From contig NZ_JRGM01000136.1 of the NCBI RefSeq assembly GCF_000764665.1, positions 1 through 64,000 on the forward strand: a stretch of 64,000 nucleotides of DNA, given 5' to 3'. The notes under the pieces were generated by a model. The model saw nothing but the letters and a program-made list of their open reading frames with translations. It was not told the origin of the DNA and did no database searches. Below, in pieces: positions 34,081-42,787 of the stretch (positions are counted from its first letter, which is position 1; each line of letters opens with the position of its first letter). Position numbers and translations under genes: made by a program. Origin of the DNA: Aeromonas lacus. GTDB taxonomy: Bacteria > Pseudomonadota > Gammaproteobacteria > Enterobacterales > Aeromonadaceae.

Positions 34081-34716
34081 TCAGGCGTCCAGCAGGCGTT
34101 GAACATCGGTCAGGGTCTGGGCCAGTTCGGCGCCAGCCTCGATCATCTGGGTGTGGGCGCTGGCAATCGTCTCGGGCGCGATGCCACGGCAGGCATCGAG
34201 GTGGACGATCACCCGGAAACCGGCGCGGCGCAGTTGCAGCACGCTGGTCTTGACGCAGTAGTCGGTGGCGAGGCCGCCGACCAGCACAGTGGTGACACCA
34301 CGGGCTTGCAGGAATTCAATGAGGCCGGTACTGCGGCGCTCGGCCAGATCGTGGAAACAGGTGCCATAGGGGTGCAGGTCAGGCTCGACTCCCTTCCAGA
34401 CGAAGAAGTCATAGTCGATGGGAGCGGGCAGGCCGTCGAGCAGCTCGAACCCCTTGCTGCCGGGGACGCAGTGTACCGGCCAGGTGAGATCGGCGTTAGG
34501 CAAATCAAGCGGTTGCAGCATGGTAGCAGGCTCGCTGGCCACCCAGACCGCATTGGCGGGGTGGGCATCCTTGCTGCCGATGCGCAGGCTGGCGAGAGTG
34601 GCCTGAGCGTTGAGGGCCGCCACAATATCATCCCCGCCCGCGACGGGCAGTTCGTTCGGGCAGAGAGGGGTAAAGCCCTTCTGCGCATCAATATCCAGAC
34701 TGGCGACGGTTCCCAT
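34081..34716 (-). CDS. pncA: Nicotinamidase
   Basis: A 211-residue isochorismatase-fold hydrolase converting nicotinamide to nicotinate. Seen: SLDIDAQKGFTPLCP with the catalytic Asp, the GSKDAHPANAVW metal/active region with Lys/His, and the nucleophile segment VGGLATDYCVKTSVLQLRRAG with Cys in TDYC. ATG 34716 follows AGGAG by 6 bases; a GTG at 34731 is in frame but upstream of that site. It is first in an operon with pncB and divergent from nrtR. Confidence 0.94.
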   Translation of the reverse strand: MGTVASLDIDAQKGFTPLCPNELPVAGGDDIVAALNAQATLASLRIGSKDAHPANAVWVASEPATMLQPLDLPNADLTWPVHCVPGSKGFELLDGLPAPIDYDFFVWKGVEPDLHPYGTCFHDLAERRSTGLIEFLQARGVTTVLVGGLATDYCVKTSVLQLRRAGFRVIVHLDACRGIAPETIASAHTQMIEAGAELAQTLTDVQRLLDA

Positions 34717-34790
34717 GATTGGCTCCTGCACATACTATTCGTGTGATATTATCTACCAAACATTAATGGAAGGCGAGCAGGGCGATCGGG
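34717..34790. promoter_or_regulatory. pncA / nrtR divergent promoter region
   Basis: This 74-bp gap is AT-rich (ATATTATCTACCAAACATTAAT) and must hold promoters for both directions. NrtR usually represses such divergent targets, but I could not identify a clean palindrome; CACA-N9-TGTG at 34729-34745 is the only weak dyad. Confidence 0.35.
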
Positions 34791-35441
34791 ATGCTGAGAA
34801 TGAGTCTGGATATGGTGGTGCTGCGGTTGCATGAGGAGCGGCTCGAGCTGCTGCTCGAGACCCGCGATCGCCCCCCTTTTGCCAACTGCTGGCAACTGCC
34901 TGCCCTGCGCATCGACGAGACGCTGGACCGGGATCTGGACGCCGCCCAGCGCCGCCTGCTGGCGGAGTGGGGGCTGGGTGACTGCTACAGCGAGCAGGTC
35001 TGCACCCTCGGCAATCTGGAGCGGGATCCCCGCGGCTGGTCCACCACCCTGGTTTACCTCTGTCTGGTGGCGCCTGAAGTGGAGATCCGCCACGGCTGCT
35101 GGCATCCGGTCTCGACCCTGCCGGGCATGAGCCTCGCCTTCGACCATCTCCAGCTCATCGCCAAGGGGCTGGAGCGGCTGCGGATCAAGAGCCGCTACAG
35201 CACTCTGCCGCTGCAACTGCTGGGTACCGAGTTCACCCTCTCGGAGGTGCAGCGCGCCTTCGAGATCATCCTGCAAACACCCATGAATACGGCCGCCTTT
35301 CGCAAGCGGATCCATCGTGCCGACATCCTGGTGGACACAGGCCGCAAGCGGACTGGCAAACAGCGCCCCGCCATTCTCTACCGGATGGAAAGCCCCTGCT
35401 GCGTGATGTTCGATCAGGTGATGCACGGAGCGGAAGCATGA
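34791..35441 (+). CDS. nrtR: NrtR-type regulator of NAD metabolism
   Basis: A 216-residue two-domain protein: N-terminal Nudix-like domain whose Nudix box is degenerate (AAQRRLLAEWGLG in place of REUXEEXG), so it is a ligand-sensing rather than hydrolysing domain, and a C-terminal winged-helix domain (FTLSEVQRAFEIIL, AFRKRIHRADILVDTG, KRTGKQRPAILYR) typical of NrtR. NrtR binds ADP-ribose and represses NAD genes. Position divergent to pncAB supports the call. ATG 34800 is an alternative start. The stop overlaps the next gene (ATGA). Confidence 0.9.
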   Translation: MLRMSLDMVVLRLHEERLELLLETRDRPPFANCWQLPALRIDETLDRDLDAAQRRLLAEWGLGDCYSEQVCTLGNLERDPRGWSTTLVYLCLVAPEVEIRHGCWHPVSTLPGMSLAFDHLQLIAKGLERLRIKSRYSTLPLQLLGTEFTLSEVQRAFEIILQTPMNTAAFRKRIHRADILVDTGRKRTGKQRPAILYRMESPCCVMFDQVMHGAEA

Positions 35442-35941
35442 GCGCATCCCCTGTTCGTGTGCTGGTGAGTGCCTGCCTGCTGGGTCAGCCGGTGCGTTAC
35501 GATGGTCAAAGCAAGGGGATCGTCAGCGACTGGCTCAGTGAGCTGGGTGCCGAAGGGCGAACTCTGGCGTTTTGCCCCGAAGTGGCGGGTGGTCTGCCGA
35601 CCCCGCGTCCTCCTGCCGAGCGGCAGGGAGAGCGAGTGATGACGGCGAGCGGGCTGGATGTGACTGCCGAGTTTGACCGCGGCGCCGAGCTGGCGCTGGA
35701 AATCTGTCAGGCGCAGGGTATTCGCTTCGCCCTGCTGAAAGAGGGGAGCCCCTCATGTGGCAGCGGCCGTATCTATAACGGCCGCTTCGAAGGTGTTTCT
35801 GTGGCAGGCGAGGGCAAGACCGCCACCCTGCTGCGCCGCCACGGTATTGCAGTGTTCTCCGAGGATCAGTTGGCCGAGTTGGCTTCTGCGCTCTCTTTGG
35901 ATTCATCCCCGGATTTGGCGGCAACCGGCAGCGGTGCCTGA
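35438..35941 (+). CDS. DUF523 family protein (YbbK-like)
   Basis: A 167-residue protein with DUF523 marks: VLVSACLLGQPVRYDG near the N terminus, FCPEVAGGLPTPRPPAE and LLKEGSPSCGSGRIYNG. Conserved cysteines (Cys13, CPE and SCGS) suggest metal or iron-sulfur binding, though the role is unknown. It is coupled to nrtR by an ATGA overlap. Its last 76 bases overlap the 3' end of the convergent acyltransferase gene, giving a Ser/Asp/Ala-rich tail beyond the conserved domain. Confidence 0.87.
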   Translation: MSASPVRVLVSACLLGQPVRYDGQSKGIVSDWLSELGAEGRTLAFCPEVAGGLPTPRPPAERQGERVMTASGLDVTAEFDRGAELALEICQAQGIRFALLKEGSPSCGSGRIYNGRFEGVSVAGEGKTATLLRRHGIAVFSEDQLAELASALSLDSSPDLAATGSGA

Positions 35942-36831
35942 CCGCTCTGCCATCCCTCCAGCACCTCGTCCTTCTCTTGCCAGCGCTGGTTTAGCCACTC
36001 CTGAAAACCGCGCTTGAACTGCTTGTCGTTGAAGTAATCCCCTATCAGCAGCTCATCCACCGGCAGCTCCTCAATCCGCACCTGAATGCGTTTTACCCGT
36101 CCCATCAGGAAGTCCTTGAACGGGGTCTCGGCATTGTCCGGATAGCGGATGGTGACGTTGATCAGGCTGTCGAACTGCTCGCCCATGGCAGCCAGCGTAA
36201 AGGCCAGCCCCGCCGCCTTGGGCGGCATCAGGTGACGATAGCGGGAGCGGGCGGCATCCCGTTTCTGCTCGGTGAAGCGGGTCCCTTCCACGAAGTTGAT
36301 GACAGTGGTGGGGATGTGGCGAAACTTCCCGCAGGCATTGCGGGTGGTCTCGATATCCTTGCCGCGCAGGTGCGGGTTGCGCAGCAAGAATTCCCGTGAA
36401 TAGCGGCGCATAAAGGGCATGTCGAGCCCCCAGCAGGCCAGCCCCAGCAGCGGTATGTATATCAGCTCGTGCTTCATGAAGAACTTGGGCACCGGCAGCC
36501 GGTCCCGGAACAGGTGACCCAGTACGACTATGTCGGTCCAGCTCATGTGGTTGCTGATGACGAGATACCAGCCATCCTTGCGCAGTCGGGTCTTATCTTC
36601 GATCTGCCAGTCGATGCGCATCGTGAGACGGATCACCAGCGCATTGCAGGCCAGCCACAGGCGCATGAAGCGGTTGTTGAGGCGGCTGCAGGCGCGGCCA
36701 AACGCCGGGATCGGCAGCAGCAGTTTGGCTAGCGACACCAGCAGGATCAGGCTGGCGCACAAGGCGGTGAACAGGATGGTCAGGCCGGCACTGATGATCA
36801 GCACCAGCGGGCCAGGAAGCATGGATAACAT
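35866..36831 (-). CDS. YihG-like membrane-associated acyltransferase
   Basis: A 321-residue PlsC-family acyltransferase with hydrophobic segments at about 8-45 and near 125, the catalytic NHXSWXD (NHMSWTD) and the EGTRFT substrate motif (NFVEGTRFTEQK). E. coli YihG is a lysophosphatidic-acid acyltransferase affecting membrane fatty acids. The C-terminal 25 residues are low-complexity and overlap the DUF523 gene on the other strand. It is six bases downstream of a second enzyme of the same family. Confidence 0.9.
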   Translation of the reverse strand: MLSMLPGPLVLIISAGLTILFTALCASLILLVSLAKLLLPIPAFGRACSRLNNRFMRLWLACNALVIRLTMRIDWQIEDKTRLRKDGWYLVISNHMSWTDIVVLGHLFRDRLPVPKFFMKHELIYIPLLGLACWGLDMPFMRRYSREFLLRNPHLRGKDIETTRNACGKFRHIPTTVINFVEGTRFTEQKRDAARSRYRHLMPPKAAGLAFTLAAMGEQFDSLINVTIRYPDNAETPFKDFLMGRVKRIQVRIEELPVDELLIGDYFNDKQFKRGFQEWLNQRWQEKDEVLEGWQSGQAPLPVAAKSGDESKESAEANSAN

Positions 36832-36837
36832 GAGTGT

Positions 36838-37737
36838 TTACTGCGCCTTGGTTGCCAGCAGCTGGTTCAGGGTCTGGTTCTTCTCGTGCCAGATCCCGTT
36901 CAGCCACTGCTGAAACTCTTGTTGGAACTCGGGGTCATTGAAGTAATCCCCCACCAGTTTGCGGTCGATCGGCAAATAGCGGATCTGAACCTTGATCTTC
37001 CCGACCCGGCCACACATGAAATCCCAGTAGCTGGGAATGCCGTCCGGGTAGGCGATGGTGACATCCACCAGTTGCTGCAACTGGTCACCCATGGCGGCCA
37101 GAGTAAAGGCGATGCCGCCTGCGCGCGGATGGAGCAGGTGACGGTAGGGCGAGCCTTGCTTCTGGTGCTTGGTCGGTGTGAAGCGAGTGCCCTCGACGAA
37201 GTTCATCACACTCACCGGAATGTGGCGGAACCGGGCACAGGCTTTACGGGTTGTCTCTATGTCTTTTCCCTTCAGATGGGGATGTTTTTCCAGAAACTTT
37301 CTGGAATATCGCCGCATGAAGGGGAAGTCGAGCGCCCACCATGCCAGACCGAGAAAAGGTACCCAAATCAGCTCTTTCTTGAGGAAAAACTTCAGGAAGG
37401 GGATTTTTTGGTTAAAAACCCGCTGCAATACCAGTATGTCGACCCAGGATTGATGGTTGGCAATCACCATATACCACTCATTCCGGCGCCCTTTGTCCAC
37501 TCCGACCACCTCGAAAGGGGTTCTGATAATGGTTTTCTGGATCAGGTTGTTGAAACCGATCCAGCAGCTGGCACAGCCATCCAGCAGCCAGTTGCAGAGG
37601 GTGCGCCACCCCTTGAGGGGGAGCAGGAGTTTGAGCAGACCCAGCGAGAAGATGGGGACAAACCAGAAGAGGGTGTTGAAAAAATAGAGCAGGGTGGAGA
37701 GGCTGCCACGCAGTCGCTCTGTCAGCTTATTGGGCAT
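36838..37737 (-). CDS. Second membrane acyltransferase of the YihG/PlsC type
   Basis: A 299-residue paralogue of the following gene: NHQSWVD catalytic motif, EGTRFTPTKHQ substrate motif, and shared stretches such as DFPFMRRYSR, GKDIETTRKAC and RFRHIPVSVMNFVEGTRF. Hydrophobic segments lie near the N terminus and around 120. Start ATG 37737 (MPNKLTERLRG) is family-like but has no clear ribosome binding site; ATG 37773 is possible. The tandem pair likely arose by duplication and acts in phospholipid synthesis. Confidence 0.88.
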   Translation of the reverse strand: MPNKLTERLRGSLSTLLYFFNTLFWFVPIFSLGLLKLLLPLKGWRTLCNWLLDGCASCWIGFNNLIQKTIIRTPFEVVGVDKGRRNEWYMVIANHQSWVDILVLQRVFNQKIPFLKFFLKKELIWVPFLGLAWWALDFPFMRRYSRKFLEKHPHLKGKDIETTRKACARFRHIPVSVMNFVEGTRFTPTKHQKQGSPYRHLLHPRAGGIAFTLAAMGDQLQQLVDVTIAYPDGIPSYWDFMCGRVGKIKVQIRYLPIDRKLVGDYFNDPEFQQEFQQWLNGIWHEKNQTLNQLLATKAQ

Positions 37738-37865
37738 GAGTTCGGGTCCGTCTTGCTGTCGATAAAGGGCCATCAAGTGGTCAGATCTGTGGCCATAATA
37801 TCAGCCGATGGCCCGTGAGACCATTAAGAGCCGTTATGGAGGGCGGACTCATCCTTTCCCTTCTG

Positions 37866-39380
37866 TCAGCTGCTGCGTAGTCGCGACAGCAGCCGATCCA
37901 TGGCGCGATAACCGAGCGCCTCGATAAGATGCTCCTTGCCGATAGCCGGTTGTCCCGCCAGATCGGCGATGGTACGAGACACCCGCAGGATGCGGTGCCA
38001 GGCCCGGATACTGAGCCCCAGCTTCTGGATGGCATTCTCCAGAAATTCGGCATCTTGCGCTGATAATCGGCAAATCTCTTCGATTTCACGGCTATCCAGC
38101 AGATTGTTGAGCTTGCCATTGCGGCTCAGCATGCGCTCCCGCGCCGCCAGCACCCGATCGCGGATCTGCTGGCTCGACTCCCCCCGCTCCGCCTTGCCGG
38201 TCAGGCTCCCCTTGGGCAATAGCGGCACCTCCACAGTCAGGTCGAAGCGGTCGAGAAAGGGGCCGGAGAGCTTGCCGAGGTAGCGCAGGATCTGATCCGG
38301 GCTGGAGCGGGTCTGGCCGTCGCCATAGTGGCCGCAGGGGCTGGGGTTCATGGCGCCCACCAGCTGGAAGCGGGCGGGGAAATCCACCTGACGGGCGGCC
38401 CGGCTGATGGTGATGTGGCCCGTCTCCAGTGGCTCGCGCAGTGAGTCGAGCACCTTGCGCTCGAATTCGGGCAATTCATCCAGAAACAGCACCCCGTTGT
38501 GGGCCAACGAAATTTCGCCGGGCCGCGGGTGGCTGCCGCCGCCCACCAGCGCCACCGCCGAGGCGCTGTGGTGCGGCGTGCGATAGGGTCTGTGGTGCCA
38601 GTGACCGGCGCGCGGGGTGAGGCCGCCGATGGAGTGGATGGCGGCGGTCTGCTGCGCCTCTTGCTCGCTGAGCGGTGGCAGAATGCCGGGCAGACGGCTC
38701 GCCAGCATGCTCTTGCCGGTGCCGGGCGGGCCGATGAACAGCAGGTTGTGGCTGCCGGCGGCGGCAATCTCCAGCGCCCGTTTAGCCTGTGACTGGCCGA
38801 TCACATCCTGCAGATCCGGTACATCGGGCAGACTCTCCGCGTTTTGTTGATCCGGCAGTGGCAGCTCGTATTGGCCTGCCAACCAGGCGGTGACGGCCAG
38901 CAACTGGTGAGCGGTGCGCACCTCTGCATCCTGAATGAGGGAAGCTTCGGGGCCATTCTCCCGCGGCACCAGCAGGGTGCGCCCCGCATCCCGGCAGGCG
39001 AGCACGGCGGGCAACACGCCGAGCACGGGGCGAATTTCGCCGGTCAGGGCCAATTCGCCTAAAAATTCGTGATCGAGCAGGTATTTTGCAGGTATTTGTT
39101 TTGAAGCTGCGAGAATTCCGATGGCAATGGCCAGATCGAAACGGCCGCCTTCCTTGGGCAGGTCAGCGGGCGCCAGATTGACGGTGATGTGTTTGCTCGG
39201 AAACTCGAAATTGCCGTTGAGCAGGGCGCTGCGCACCCGATCCCGCGACTCTTTCACCGAGGTTTCCGGCAGGCCGACCATGTTGAAGGCGGGCAGGCCG
39301 TTGGAGAGGTGGACTTCCACTGTAACTTGCGGGGCCGCGATCCCGAGGCTGGCACGGCTATAAACCACAGCTAATGACAT
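37866..39380 (-). CDS. comM: ComM/YifB family AAA+ ATPase
   Basis: A 504-residue protein: N-terminal Lon-like (ChlI) domain (SLAVVYSRASLGIAAPQVTVEVHLSNGLPAFNMVGLP), Walker A GPPGTGKS near 220, a Mg-chelatase-type AAA+ core with Walker B VLFLDELPEF, and a C-terminal domain ending with a helical bundle. In naturally competent bacteria ComM is a hexameric branch-migration helicase that promotes integration of transforming DNA. Length agrees with family members (about 500). The gene is divergent from the ilv operon, as in E. coli (yifB-ilvL). Confidence 0.95.
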   Translation of the reverse strand: MSLAVVYSRASLGIAAPQVTVEVHLSNGLPAFNMVGLPETSVKESRDRVRSALLNGNFEFPSKHITVNLAPADLPKEGGRFDLAIAIGILAASKQIPAKYLLDHEFLGELALTGEIRPVLGVLPAVLACRDAGRTLLVPRENGPEASLIQDAEVRTAHQLLAVTAWLAGQYELPLPDQQNAESLPDVPDLQDVIGQSQAKRALEIAAAGSHNLLFIGPPGTGKSMLASRLPGILPPLSEQEAQQTAAIHSIGGLTPRAGHWHHRPYRTPHHSASAVALVGGGSHPRPGEISLAHNGVLFLDELPEFERKVLDSLREPLETGHITISRAARQVDFPARFQLVGAMNPSPCGHYGDGQTRSSPDQILRYLGKLSGPFLDRFDLTVEVPLLPKGSLTGKAERGESSQQIRDRVLAARERMLSRNGKLNNLLDSREIEEICRLSAQDAEFLENAIQKLGLSIRAWHRILRVSRTIADLAGQPAIGKEHLIEALGYRAMDRLLSRLRSS

Positions 39381-39579
39381 AAATCCCGTCCTTGAGTTGA
39401 TATATGTTCTGACTAACTGCTCATTGTTGGTTTTTTATTCCAGAGTTTCGGCTGAGGAATAGCCAAAATCAGTGGGTTGTCACAGAAAAAAGCCTTGCCC
39501 AATAAAAATCACCGTGCTAGTTCTAATAGCCATTCGCGGTGCAAATCGCCCCAATTTCACAGGATTTCCGGTTGTAACT

Positions 39580-39678
39580 ATGAACATGGCCTCCCGTTTC
39601 GTCAGCATTATTGTGGTCCTAGTGGTGATTATTATCTCACCGCTCGGGGCTCGTTTAGCTGCACGGAACAAGGGATAG
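39580..39678 (+). CDS. ilvL: IlvL, ilv operon leader peptide
   Basis: A 32-residue peptide with a dense run of regulatory residues ([13 protein letters not shown]), resembling E. coli IlvL (VISLVVISVVVIII). Its message is used as a sensor of charged Val, Ile and Leu tRNAs: stalling here would favour an antiterminator over the terminator at 39709-39740. It begins at ATG 39580; ATG 39586 is an alternative. The longer frame from 39472 is not leader-like upstream. Confidence 0.9.
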   Translation: MNMASRFVSIIVVLVVIIISPLGARLAARNKG

Positions 39679-39708
39679 ACCTACCACCGGACAGAACGAA
39701 ACAAGCGA

Positions 39709-39740
39709 CCCCCGAGCCTCACAGCTCGGGGGTTTTTTTT
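39709..39740 (+). terminator. ilv attenuator terminator
   Basis: CCCCCGAGC (39709-39717) pairs with GCTCGGGGG (39724-39732) and is followed by eight T residues. It lies 30 bases after the leader-peptide stop and 24 before ilvG, the standard position for attenuation control. Confidence 0.95.
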
Positions 39741-39764
39741 CGACCAAAGGACAGGATTTTCCAC

Positions 39765-41411
39765 ATGAACGGCGCGCAGTTTTTGGTACAGGCTCTCAAA
39801 AAACAGGGTGTGACCCAGGTGTTTGGTTACCCGGGTGGGGCCATCATGCCGGTCTACGATGCCCTGTATGACGGTGGTCTGGCCCATCAGCTCTGCCGCC
39901 ACGAGCAGGGCGCTGCCATGGCCGCGGTGGGTTATGCCCGCGCCTCCGGTCAGGTGGGCGTCTGCATCGCCACCTCCGGCCCCGGCGCCACCAATCTGGT
40001 GACCGGTCTGGCGGAGGCGCTGCTCGATTCTGTGCCGCTGGTGGCCATCAGCGGTCAGGTGCCCTGTTCCGCCATCGGCACCGATGCATTTCAGGAAGTC
40101 GACGTGCTCGGCATGTCCCTCTCCTGCACCAAGCACTCCTTCATGGTGACCGATGCCGCCGATCTGGGGCGGGTGCTGGCAGAGGCTTTCGCCATCGCCA
40201 CCGAAGGGCGTCCGGGTCCTGTGCTCATCGACTTGCCCAAGGATGTGCAGCTGGCCGCCGTGCCTACCCAGAGCCCGCTGTTTGCGGTGGAAGAGCCGGA
40301 AGCCCTCAACCCCTCGGAGTTGGCCGCCGCCCGCACCCTGATCGCCGCCGCCGAGCGCCCGGTGCTCTACGTCGGTGGAGGAGTGGGCATGGCCAATGCA
40401 GAGCAGCAGTTGCGCGACTTTGCCACCGTCACCGGCATGCCTGCGGTCACCACCCTCAAGGGGATTGGCGCGCTCGACCCCGATAGCCCTGTTTATCTGG
40501 GCATGCTCGGCATGCACGGTACCAAGGCTGCCAACTATGCGGTGCAGCAGAGCGATCTGCTGCTGGTGGTGGGTGCCCGTTTCGATGATCGGGTGACCGG
40601 CAAGCTGGAGGAGTTTGCCCCCGGGGCCAAGGTGATCCATCTCGATGTGGACGCCGCCGAGTTCGGCAAGCGCCGTGCCGCCGAGGTGGGGATCACCACG
40701 GATCTCAAGCGGGTGTTGCCCGCCCTCGCCATGTCCCTCTCGATTGACCCCTGGCGTGAACACTGCGCCGCCATGGCCCGCGAATATGCGTTTCGCTACG
40801 ACCATCCGGGTCAGGCCATCTACGCCCCGGCCCTGCTCAAGCAGCTCTCTGCCCGGCTGCCGGAGAGCAGCGTGGTCGCCTGCGATGTGGGCCAGCACCA
40901 GATGTGGGTAGCCCAGCACATGCGCTTCACCAGCCCGCGCAATCACCTCTCCAGTGCCGGTCTCGGCACCATGGGGTTCGGTCTGCCCGCCGCCATCGGC
41001 GCCAAGATGTCGCGCCCGGAGGATGAAGTGGTGCTGGTGAGCGGTGATGGCTCTTTCATGATGAACGTGCAGGAGCTCGGCACCATCCGCCGCGCCCAGC
41101 TCAAGGTGAAGATGGTGCTGCTGGATAACCAGCGCCTCGGCATGGTGCGCCAGTGGCAGGAGCTGTTTTTCGACGGCCGCTACAGCGAGACCATCCTCTC
41201 CGACAATCCCGATTTCGTCGCCCTGGCTGCCGCCTTCGGCATTCCGGGCGAGACCATCACATGCAAGGAGCAGATAGCCGGTGCCCTCGACCGCCTGCTG
41301 AAGAGCGAGAGTGCCTATCTGCTGCATGTGGCTATTTCAGAGGAAGAAAACGTCTGGCCCCTGGTTCCGCCGGGAGTCGCCAACCACAAGATGATGGAGC
41401 AACGCCCATGA
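39765..41411 (+). CDS. ilvG: Acetolactate synthase II large subunit
   Basis: A 548-residue thiamine-diphosphate enzyme making acetolactate and acetohydroxybutyrate. Seen: [14 protein letters not shown] with the preceding region's catalytic Glu in [14 protein letters not shown] domain with [10 protein letters not shown], and the ThDP motif [29 protein letters not shown]. It is intact, unlike the frameshifted ilvG of E. coli K-12. ATG 39765 is used; the open frame upstream runs through the leader and terminator. The stop overlaps ilvM (ATGA). Confidence 0.97.
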   Translation: MNGAQFLVQALKKQGVTQVFGYPGGAIMPVYDALYDGGLAHQLCRHEQGAAMAAVGYARASGQVGVCIATSGPGATNLVTGLAEALLDSVPLVAISGQVPCSAIGTDAFQEVDVLGMSLSCTKHSFMVTDAADLGRVLAEAFAIATEGRPGPVLIDLPKDVQLAAVPTQSPLFAVEEPEALNPSELAAARTLIAAAERPVLYVGGGVGMANAEQQLRDFATVTGMPAVTTLKGIGALDPDSPVYLGMLGMHGTKAANYAVQQSDLLLVVGARFDDRVTGKLEEFAPGAKVIHLDVDAAEFGKRRAAEVGITTDLKRVLPALAMSLSIDPWREHCAAMAREYAFRYDHPGQAIYAPALLKQLSARLPESSVVACDVGQHQMWVAQHMRFTSPRNHLSSAGLGTMGFGLPAAIGAKMSRPEDEVVLVSGDGSFMMNVQELGTIRRAQLKVKMVLLDNQRLGMVRQWQELFFDGRYSETILSDNPDFVALAAAFGIPGETITCKEQIAGALDRLLKSESAYLLHVAISEEENVWPLVPPGVANHKMMEQRP

Positions 41412-41686
41412 ATCCGCACACCCTTGCCCAGCCAGCATTTGCACAGCACACCCTGCATATCCACGCCCAGCACAGACCCGAAGTGATGGAGCGGGTGCTG
41501 CGGGTGGTGCGTCACCGCGGCTTCAATCTCTGCGCCCTTAATATGGAGCAGGATTGCCAACAGCTGCGGATCACGGTTACTGTCGAGTCGGTGCGTCCCA
41601 TCCAGCAGTTGTGGAGCCAGCTGGTCAAGCTGGTGGACGTCTCCCGGGTCGATGCACTGGAACAGCAACCCCGGATCAGAGCTTAA
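41408..41686 (+). CDS. ilvM: Acetolactate synthase II small (regulatory) subunit
   Basis: A 92-residue ACT-domain protein ([34 protein letters not shown]) matching IlvM in length and fold. It stabilises IlvG; the IlvGM isozyme is generally insensitive to valine inhibition. The start overlaps the ilvG stop as ATGA, ensuring coupled synthesis. Confidence 0.94.
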   Translation: MNPHTLAQPAFAQHTLHIHAQHRPEVMERVLRVVRHRGFNLCALNMEQDCQQLRITVTVESVRPIQQLWSQLVKLVDVSRVDALEQQPRIRA

Positions 41687-41698
41687 GGAGCCAAGCCA

Positions 41699-42643
41699 AT
41701 GTCACAGCCTTCCCAATCCGCCACTCACCCCCAATACATCTGGTTCAACGGCAAACTTGTGCCCTGGCAGGATGCCCAGGTGCACGTGATGAGCCACGCC
41801 CTGCACTATGGCTCCTCGGTGTTCGAGGGGGTACGCGCCTACGATACCCCCAAAGGCACCTGCATCTTCCGTCTGCAGGAGCACACCCGCCGCCTGTTCG
41901 ACTCCGCCAAGATCTACTGGATGGACGTCCCCTACAGCGAGTCCGAAGTGAATGAAGCCTGCCGCACCGTGGTGCGCGAGAACGGCCTGAAGAGCGGCTA
42001 CCTGCGCCCGCTGGCCTTTGTCGGCAACGTGGGGCTGGGGCTGCATCCGCCGCTGGATGCCAAGGCCGACCTGATGGTAGCTGCCCTGCCGTGGGGCGCC
42101 TATCTGGGGGAAGAGGGGCTGAAAAACGGGGTGGATGTGTGCGTCACCTCCTGGAATCGGCTCGCGCCCAACACCATTCCCACCGGCGCCAAGGCCGGCG
42201 GCAACTACCTCTCTTCCCAACTGATCAGCCGCGAGGCCAAGCGCAACGGCTTCGCCGAGGGGCTAGCGCTGGACGTGAACGGCTACCTGAGCGAAGGGGC
42301 GGGGGAGAACCTGTTCCTGGTGAAGAACGGTGTGCTGTTTACCCCGCCCGCTACCGCCGCCATCCTGCCCGGCATCACCCGTGACACCATCATGACGCTG
42401 GCTCGCGACCTCGGTTATGAGGTGCGCGAGCAGGCGCTGCCCCGCGAAGCCCTTTATGTGGCGGATGAGATCTTCATGACCGGCACCGCCGCCGAAGTGA
42501 CCCCGGTGCGCTCCGTCGATCGGATGAAGGTGGGCGCTGGCAGCCGTGGCCCGGTGACCGAGCAACTGCAAAACGCCTTCTTCGGCCTGTTCAACGGCCA
42601 GACCGAAGACAAGTGGGGCTGGTTGACGCCAGTTAACGACTGA
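41699..42643 (+). CDS. ilvE: Branched-chain amino acid aminotransferase
   Basis: A 314-residue fold-type IV PLP enzyme performing the last step of Val, Leu and Ile synthesis. The PLP lysine is Lys165 in TGAKAGGNYLSSQ. GSSVFEGVRAYDT, LDVNGYLSEGAGENLF and SGTAAEV-type GTAAEVTPVRSVD are family hallmarks. It lies 12 bases after ilvM with AAGGAG before ATG 41699. Confidence 0.97.
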   Translation: MSQPSQSATHPQYIWFNGKLVPWQDAQVHVMSHALHYGSSVFEGVRAYDTPKGTCIFRLQEHTRRLFDSAKIYWMDVPYSESEVNEACRTVVRENGLKSGYLRPLAFVGNVGLGLHPPLDAKADLMVAALPWGAYLGEEGLKNGVDVCVTSWNRLAPNTIPTGAKAGGNYLSSQLISREAKRNGFAEGLALDVNGYLSEGAGENLFLVKNGVLFTPPATAAILPGITRDTIMTLARDLGYEVREQALPREALYVADEIFMTGTAAEVTPVRSVDRMKVGAGSRGPVTEQLQNAFFGLFNGQTEDKWGWLTPVND

Positions 42644-42650
42644 GTGCAGA

Positions 42651-42671
42651 GGGGAGGCGTCATGCCTCCCC
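42651..42671 (+). other. Hairpin in the ilvE-ilvD intercistronic gap
   Basis: GGGGAGGC and GCCTCCCC form an 8-bp perfect stem with loop GTCAT, 8 bases after the ilvE stop. No T-run follows. It may protect the 3' end of an upstream mRNA segment or mark a processing site. The rest of the 144-base gap shows no gene. Confidence 0.55.
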
Positions 42672-42787
42672 GAGTCGCTTCCGGTGAGGGCTGCCCAGTA
42701 GAGCCTTCACCAGGATCGATTCCGATCCACTCGAATCATCACCGCATAACGCATCGAGCCCATATGGGCATTCAGGGAGTAGAGACA

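Noticed and set aside
39477-39764. In-frame N-terminal extension of ilvG through the leader region
   Set aside because: The added residues overlap the leader peptide region and attenuator; ATG 39765 gives the normal IlvG N terminus.
39681-41327. Long minus-strand frame opposite ilvG
   Set aside because: Same antisense artefact; ilvG on the plus strand is unmistakable.
42644-42787. Upstream extension of ilvD to 42644
   Set aside because: Open by chance; the residues are unlike IlvD and include the intercistronic hairpin.
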